From Calliphora vicina (Eukaryota; Arthropoda; Insecta; Diptera; Calliphoridae): a DNA stretch of 64,000 nucleotides. A program made the position numbers and the translations under genes. The notes beneath the pieces were generated by a model. It ran no database searches and had not been told where the DNA came from. It saw only the letters and a list, made by a program, of their open reading frames with translations. Numbering within the stretch: position 1 is the first letter of the stretch; each line of letters begins with the position of its first letter. The stretch is from the NCBI RefSeq assembly GCF_958450345.1, contig NC_088780.1, positions 112,356,226 to 112,420,225 on the forward strand, in the 5' to 3' direction. Below, piece after piece: positions 58,676 to 64,000 of this stretch.

Positions 58676-59582
58676 TAAATGATTGAATGTTGAAAACATT
58701 TTCCCCATGCCCGATATTACTTTAATAATATCGGACTAAACATTTTTGAGTAATCACTAATTATGTGAAGAAACGTATAAAAAAAATCACAATTTTACTT
58801 AAAATCTTTAAAAAAAATACTTTTCCATAAAATATGGGCCATATTTGTACAACTGGAACCACACTACATCAATATTGTGTAGTGGTTTAAAAAGCCTCTA
58901 AAATTTTTTTTTCGATTTTGTTGCCCTGTGTTATTCGAGTTTTAATTTATTTTTAACAGAAATTTCTCAAATTTTATATTTAAACTTTAAAAACTTGTAT
59001 TAATTGGAATTTTTTCAACATTTAATTTATTGGAAAATATTGCTACCTACTTTGATTCCAAACTTAAACTTTAAATAAAATGTGCAACCTTAAACCTTAT
59101 CCGATTTTGCTAAAATTTGCAGCAATTAGTATTTAGGTGACGGCGAACAATTTAGACCTTGGGAGCATCGAAAATCAAAAAGAATGCAAAATAAGGTTAA
59201 ACATCCTAATATTGACCGGATAGAGATATTGTCATGAAAGATGTAATAAACGATTAGTGTACGCCCTCGAATAATGTGATGTACAATTATCACTTTAATC
59301 TCCACATTTCCATACAATTGCGGGGAGCATGCTAGTTTATCAGAATGTATCTCAAAAATTAAATACAAATACTGCAATAACAGATGGAGACGTATAACAA
59401 TATAATAAAATGATTTTGAAAAATATGTTATGTGCAAATTTTGTGACTCCTTTCAACTCTAAAATTTCGAATTTGATCCCATGTAAATTTATAGACGAGA
59501 AGTAAATGCTTTCTTTATAAAACAAACTATATAAAAATATACATTAGAATTCGTTTGTGACCAGGTCACTTCATTTGTTTTT
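58676..59582. other. Intergenic, nothing recognised
   Basis: ORFs of up to 103 codons (59126-59437, minus) have no known motif. No repeat ends. Confidence 0.35.
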
Positions 59583-60383
59583 CGGGTATCATCATTTTTC
59601 TGAAGGTTTTTGCGTAAATAAAAATAACGGCGTCCTTTTTTTGGAAAATTTTCGCACCTAAAGACGCGGATTTTGAGTTGAATATATTGCATATCTGATT
59701 TCACCAATGGATTCTGCATCAACATTTAATACAATTGATGTTTTTGGAATCCTTAAAAATAGTTCCACTAACCCAAAACAGGGGGCGCAAATCTCATAAA
59801 AAATAAAAAAAATAATTTTATTTTTTTTAAACATGCACGATGAAAAGGCATTTTCAGCTTAGCAAAACGGCACCAATATTTCCTTTCTATCACTAACTAT
59901 TAAAAAGTTATGAGGCTTCAAAGTTATTTATTTTACAAGAAAATAAAATTTGGTAAAAAAAAGTTTAGACATTTTTTTATTAGTTTGCCTTAGCAAAACA
60001 TTTTAAAGCCAAATAACTTTTTAACGGGTTGTCATAGAACGGAAATATTGGTACCGTTTTGATAAGCATAAAATGTCTTTTCATCGTGCATGTTTAAACC
60101 ATCAAAAATTATTTTTTTTTATTTATTTTATGAGATTTACGCCCCCTGTTGTGGGTTAGTTGAACTATTTTTAAGGATTCAAAAAACATCAATTGTATTA
60201 ATTGTTGATGCAGACTTCATTGGTGCAATCAGATTTGCAATATATTCAACAGTTTTTACTCTACAGAAAAATGTGCTCAAAATCCGCGTGCTTTGAACCA
60301 CCACAAGGAGTGAAAATTTTCCAAAAAAAAGTACGCCATTATTTTTATTTAGGCAAAAACCTTCAGAAAAATGATGATACCCG
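59583..60383. repeat. ~0.8 kb inverted repeat (long hairpin)
   Basis: CGGGTATCATCATTTTTCTG at 59583 is complementary to CAGAAAAATGATGATACCCG ending at 60383. Complementarity, with scattered differences, runs inward to about 59922 and 60001, leaving a loop of roughly 80 nt. Both arms carry the same short reading frame outward (a LVxSDxQYIQ segment, later RKNLQKNDDTRK or GKNLQKNDDTRK), so the arms are two head-to-head copies of one repeat. No TSD seen. Confidence 0.8.
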
Positions 60384-61099
60384 TAAATCGAATTTTTGAA
60401 TACATAGTAAGTTTATACAAATAAAGAATAGTTTTCCCCTCATGAAATTTTGTTTAAAAAATCCATAGAACATCTATTTGACGCATCACCGAAATATATT
60501 TTTACACATGTTTAATTAATTCCATTTCTGACGTTTTCATGTTCTATTAACACTTTGCAAATAATTTCACTTTCATGCTTTAACACAATTTGAATAAACG
60601 ACAAATCGTTTTAATCATAACCCATTTACCGGTATGTATTCTACATATGCATTGACAAATATGGTTTCTGATCAATACACGGCATTCATATAAAATGAAA
60701 CGAAAATAAATTGTTAGGCAATGAAGAATTCAAAGGTATGCTACTTAATTGAAGTACACAAACTACACATCGTCACCTAAAATGCAAAATAACGTAAATG
60801 TTTAAGAAAAACCATTGAAGAATTAAAAGTATCTGTGATATAAACAAACACATTTCCAAATTAAAATTTTGCAGTTTTTATTATTTCTTTACTTATTCAT
60901 CATTATCTACCAAGTATTCGATCTTGATATCTTTGTTGTTACGTTATTTTACATTTTAGGTGACGATATTCAGGATGAGATAATTGCATGTTTAACAATA
61001 AATATCCTTAGTTAAGCCTTTCCTTAATTAGTCTAAATTGTAGAGCTTTATCCATCTCTGACCAAATGTTGTGAAACGTTTCGCAACAAATATTTCTAC

Positions 61100-61440
61100 T
61101 CTGAATTGTTTGAGATTATCGGTAGAGGGCACTAAATTTCAGATGAGCTTCTGAGACAAGCCTCGGGTCTATCCTTGGAAGTCACTGTGCCACTACCATA
61201 GCAGCAAACCAATGCTGCATTTACAGATTGGACTAGCAGATACAAGACTGCTATTGGACTTTGATAGAAGAAGTATTACGATAAATATTAGTATGATTAC
61301 AGATGTATGCCCTGTTACGGTCAGGACTAGTAGATGGGACAATGGCAATCCGGACTTTTGTACGATAAATGGGACATAAAGGGTTTCGAAACTGTGAATC
61401 ACATTACCTGTCACAGTTGATGGGTAAACAATACTACTAT
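61100..61440 (+). pseudogene. Possible non-LTR retrotransposon 3' remnant
   Basis: One frame near 61260-61390 reads RRSITINISMITDVCPV, then DNGNPDFCTINGT. This loosely fits the 'L..LTGHCP.G.HA..........FCR.C' end of the RNase H/C-terminal region in Jockey-type LINEs. Stops and shifts on both sides; low confidence. Confidence 0.3.
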
Positions 61441-61546
61441 GGATTAGAAGTAATGGTTGGTTGTAAGTTAAAAGATACTTATATGCTGCTTTGTTAGGCT
61501 AATAAAGCATCATAATGGCACATAGGAGGATACTCAGAGCAGATTG

Positions 61547-62880
61547 TAGGGTATTCATTCGAGTAATGATCATTCGATTAATCGAATAATTTCTTACGAA
61601 TACTCATTCGAACAATTTAAAAATTACAATTTTCGAATTACGACTAATTCCAATAATCGAATAAAACGAAAAATTTTAATTTATTAAATTGTTTAAAATG
61701 TTTCATAATTCCAAATTTAAAGAAATAATAATGACAAAAATTTTATTGTTTCTCAAATTCGACAAATAACTTCTAGAAATAAATATTACTGCAAGAAGTT
61801 ACAATTCTAAAATCAATGTTTTATTTAGAACTTGAACCAATGAAAATAAAAGGTACGGAATAAAATATTCGTTATTTAGTAACAAAAAAAGGCTGAATGA
61901 TTTTAGCCCTTAAATGCATATTGTTGCCAATTGTCTCAGTTCCACTTAATTTTAGACGAATATAAGCTTGATTCAGATTCTCCTTTAGCAAAATCAAATG
62001 AAGTACTAAAAGTTTCAGCTAAAGAAATTTTAAATCAAACTAAAGCTAAATGAAATATAATAGATAAAAATCAACTAAATATTTGATACTTTATAGAAAA
62101 ATAAAAGTAAAAATCATGCATTTAAGGGTTAAATTTTATTTCGAAACAGAAATTTTAGCGTCTAAACATATGCTGGCAAAATATAAGTACAATCGCAATT
62201 AATAATGAAAATATTAACATAGATGTTGAAAGTGATGGCGAGTGTGATTTTGAAACGGTCGTCGAAGGTGTTATTGAGGTTGACATTTATAATGATTAAA
62301 TTAAAATACAGGAAGGCCATGACCTTAAAATATATATATGTAAGTGATATTATTAATAGCGTATGTAAGTGTTGCAAAATATTTAATAAATCTAATGATA
62401 AATACATACAAAATATTGCAAACTTACGTTTTGTTGCAAGAAAAACATGATCTTATACATGATGTTAAATTTCGTTGGATATCTTTGGCAATCATGCACT
62501 GTCTGACATCATATTAGCCATGTTCACAGATATCAAACTTTGGACAGATTTCTGTAATTCCCTAAGACCACTTGATTAAGCAAAGATTCAGCAACATTGA
62601 TAGAGCTTGATAGTATAATACAATATGTTATAAATAAGTGAAAAAGTGAATAAATCATTTACTAAAGAATTAGTTACTCATTTTAAAAACCGAATTAATG
62701 GACGACATAGAAAAGGTTTTAAATACGTTTAAAATGTACTAAAACGGAAACTAAAGAGTTTTCTAGTCGATTGCTATGTAAATTGTTCGGGAGGGAATCT
62801 GATCAGAATATTTCTGATGAAAATTTATTGAATGTTTTCGAATATTTTTTAACATTATCAATACTTTAATTGTTAACTGT
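61547..62880 (+). mobile_element. hAT family remnant, inverted relative to 52243-53734
   Basis: Starts TAGGGTATTCATTCGAGTAATGATC, the same end as the right end of 52243-53734, and follows that element in reverse. Coding-direction pieces on + include DIKLWTDFCNSLRPLD, ENLL and REGI-type fragments with many stops. About 62040-62160 contains sequence not seen in the first copy. Confidence 0.75.
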
Positions 62881-63560
62881 AACGTTATTTTTCTTTTAAC
62901 TTGTTCGAATAATTCGATCACACGTTTAAAATTAATCGAATTATTCGAAAAATTTTATTTTTTTAAAAATGTAAAGAATGAAGTTAAATGTTAAAATGTT
63001 AAAGAAAAACAAAAATTAACAATAAAGTTAACAATTCAAAGTCCATCATTAAATTTTCAACAGAAATATTCTGATCAGATTAACTCCCGAACAATCTACA
63101 AAACAATTGACTAGCAAAACCTTTAGTTTCCGTTTTGGAGCTATGCTTTCAAAAATTTGAGCTAGTTGGACATGACCCTGAATTCAAATACAATATAAAC
63201 GTATTAAGAACTTTTTTATGTCCTTCATTAATTTGGGTTTTAAAATGAGTAAATAATTCTTTAGTAAATTAATTATTCACTATTTCTAAACGTTGCCGAA
63301 TCTTTGCTTAATAAAGTAGTCTTGGGGAATTACACAATAAAGGGAATCTGTCCAAAGTTTGATATCATTGTCAGTGAACGTGGCTAATTTGAATTCAGGC
63401 AGTGCATGATTGACGCATTTACAAATACGCAAAAACTTTATTACCATGTTAGACTTTAGTTATTTGTCGAATTTCAGAAACAATACAATTTTTGTAGTCA
63501 TTATTATTATAAGTTTGGAATTATGAAAAAATTTTAGCATTTTAATAAATTTAAATATAT
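62881..63560 (-). mobile_element. hAT family remnant, head-to-head second copy
   Basis: From TAACTTGTTCGAATAATTCG onward it matches 52309-52925 in the same orientation, then jumps (deletion) at about 63452 to sequence matching 53473-53590. With 61547-62880 it forms an inverted pair around 62890: ATCTGATCAGAATATTTCTG at 62798 versus its complement at 63062. It ends where a foldback copy is inserted. Confidence 0.75.
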
Positions 63561-64000
63561 GGGGCATTTCACGTCAAGTGAACCAACTTTTGAAATCGAT
63601 GTCTTCCGATCGCTATGAAATTTGCACCAATGTTAGTTCTATTGGATAGTAATTCGGACACCATTTTTCAACAAGATCGGTCAAGAACTCTCTGAGTTAA
63701 TTTGACATTTTGGCCAAACAGGTGTTTTTTTTATCCATATAACTTATTACCTATTGTTCTTAGCAAAATGTGTCCCAAATAGTTTAGATAGCTATTTATG
63801 CAATCTTTCGAAAAAAAAAAATTAAAAAAATATAATAAAATATTTTTGATTTTTTTTTTAAATCAAAAATATTTTTGAATTTTTTTTTCAAAATGGGCCC
63901 TTTCTATTTTTTTTTTCTTTATTTTTTTTAAGAAAGCTTAGGTCTTTTCCTAAGCGACCTATATGGTCGCTTAGTGGGATGCGAGTGGGATATCTATCAA
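63561..64000 (+). mobile_element. Foldback-like element, left arm, cut by window edge
   Basis: TATGGGGCATTTCACGTCAAG then CCAACTTTTGAAATCGATG, TTTGCACCAATGTTAG, GCAAAATGTGTCCCAAATAG and the first GGTCGCTTAGTGGGATGCGAG unit at 63965. It interrupts hAT-family sequence at a TA (AATTTAAATA), fitting TA targeting. The right part lies outside the window. Confidence 0.8.

Overview
AT-rich nuclear DNA of a higher fly, most probably a calyptrate (blow fly / house fly type). The evidence is two insect-specific Osiris genes with short GT-AG introns, dense TA-rich intergenic sequence, and many dispersed repeats of types known from flies. Species cannot be fixed from sequence alone.

Genes: only two protein-coding genes are convincing, both on + and both Osiris family (DUF1676): 22179-23243 (3 coding exons, 311 aa, histidine-rich tail) and 37458-38821 (4 coding exons, 247 or 256 aa depending on which of two in-phase 5' splice sites is used). 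They share a signal peptide, a two-cysteine N-terminal region, an exon of exactly 182 nt coding for 61 hydrophobic residues, and a C-terminal AQxLAY-type motif. They are neighbours in what is known in insects as the Osiris cluster, so the window is a TE-inflated part of that cluster. Each has a TATA box and a plausible poly(A) signal.

Layout: 0-11.6 kb, inverted-repeat elements beginning ACACTGTCC, GTCY-microsatellite repeats and small TIR elements. 11.7-13.8 kb, a hAT-type element with perfect 8-bp target duplication, carrying a nested solo LTR and a 36-bp-stem hairpin. 13.9-21.2 kb, Tc1-like transposase remnants and nested TIR elements. 22.0-23.6 kb, first Osiris gene. 23.6-37.3 kb, intergenic DNA filled with GTCY repeats, a foldback-like family with internally repetitive arms, and hAT fragments. 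37.3-39.5 kb, second Osiris gene. 39.5-64 kb, no host gene seen: degenerate tandem repeats, Tc1, Helitron-helicase and hAT remnants, pogo-like and palindromic MITEs, a hAT element with TIRs and near-perfect 8-bp duplication, a ~0.8 kb inverted repeat, and another foldback copy running off the right edge.

The Osiris proteins are expected to be secretory/endosomal membrane proteins of cuticle-forming epithelia; nothing suggests the transposon remnants are still autonomous. The most interesting points are the tandem 5' splice sites, the His-rich tail, a composite repeat (foldback element at the identical site in two GTCY-repeat copies), and several long hairpins that could make small RNAs.
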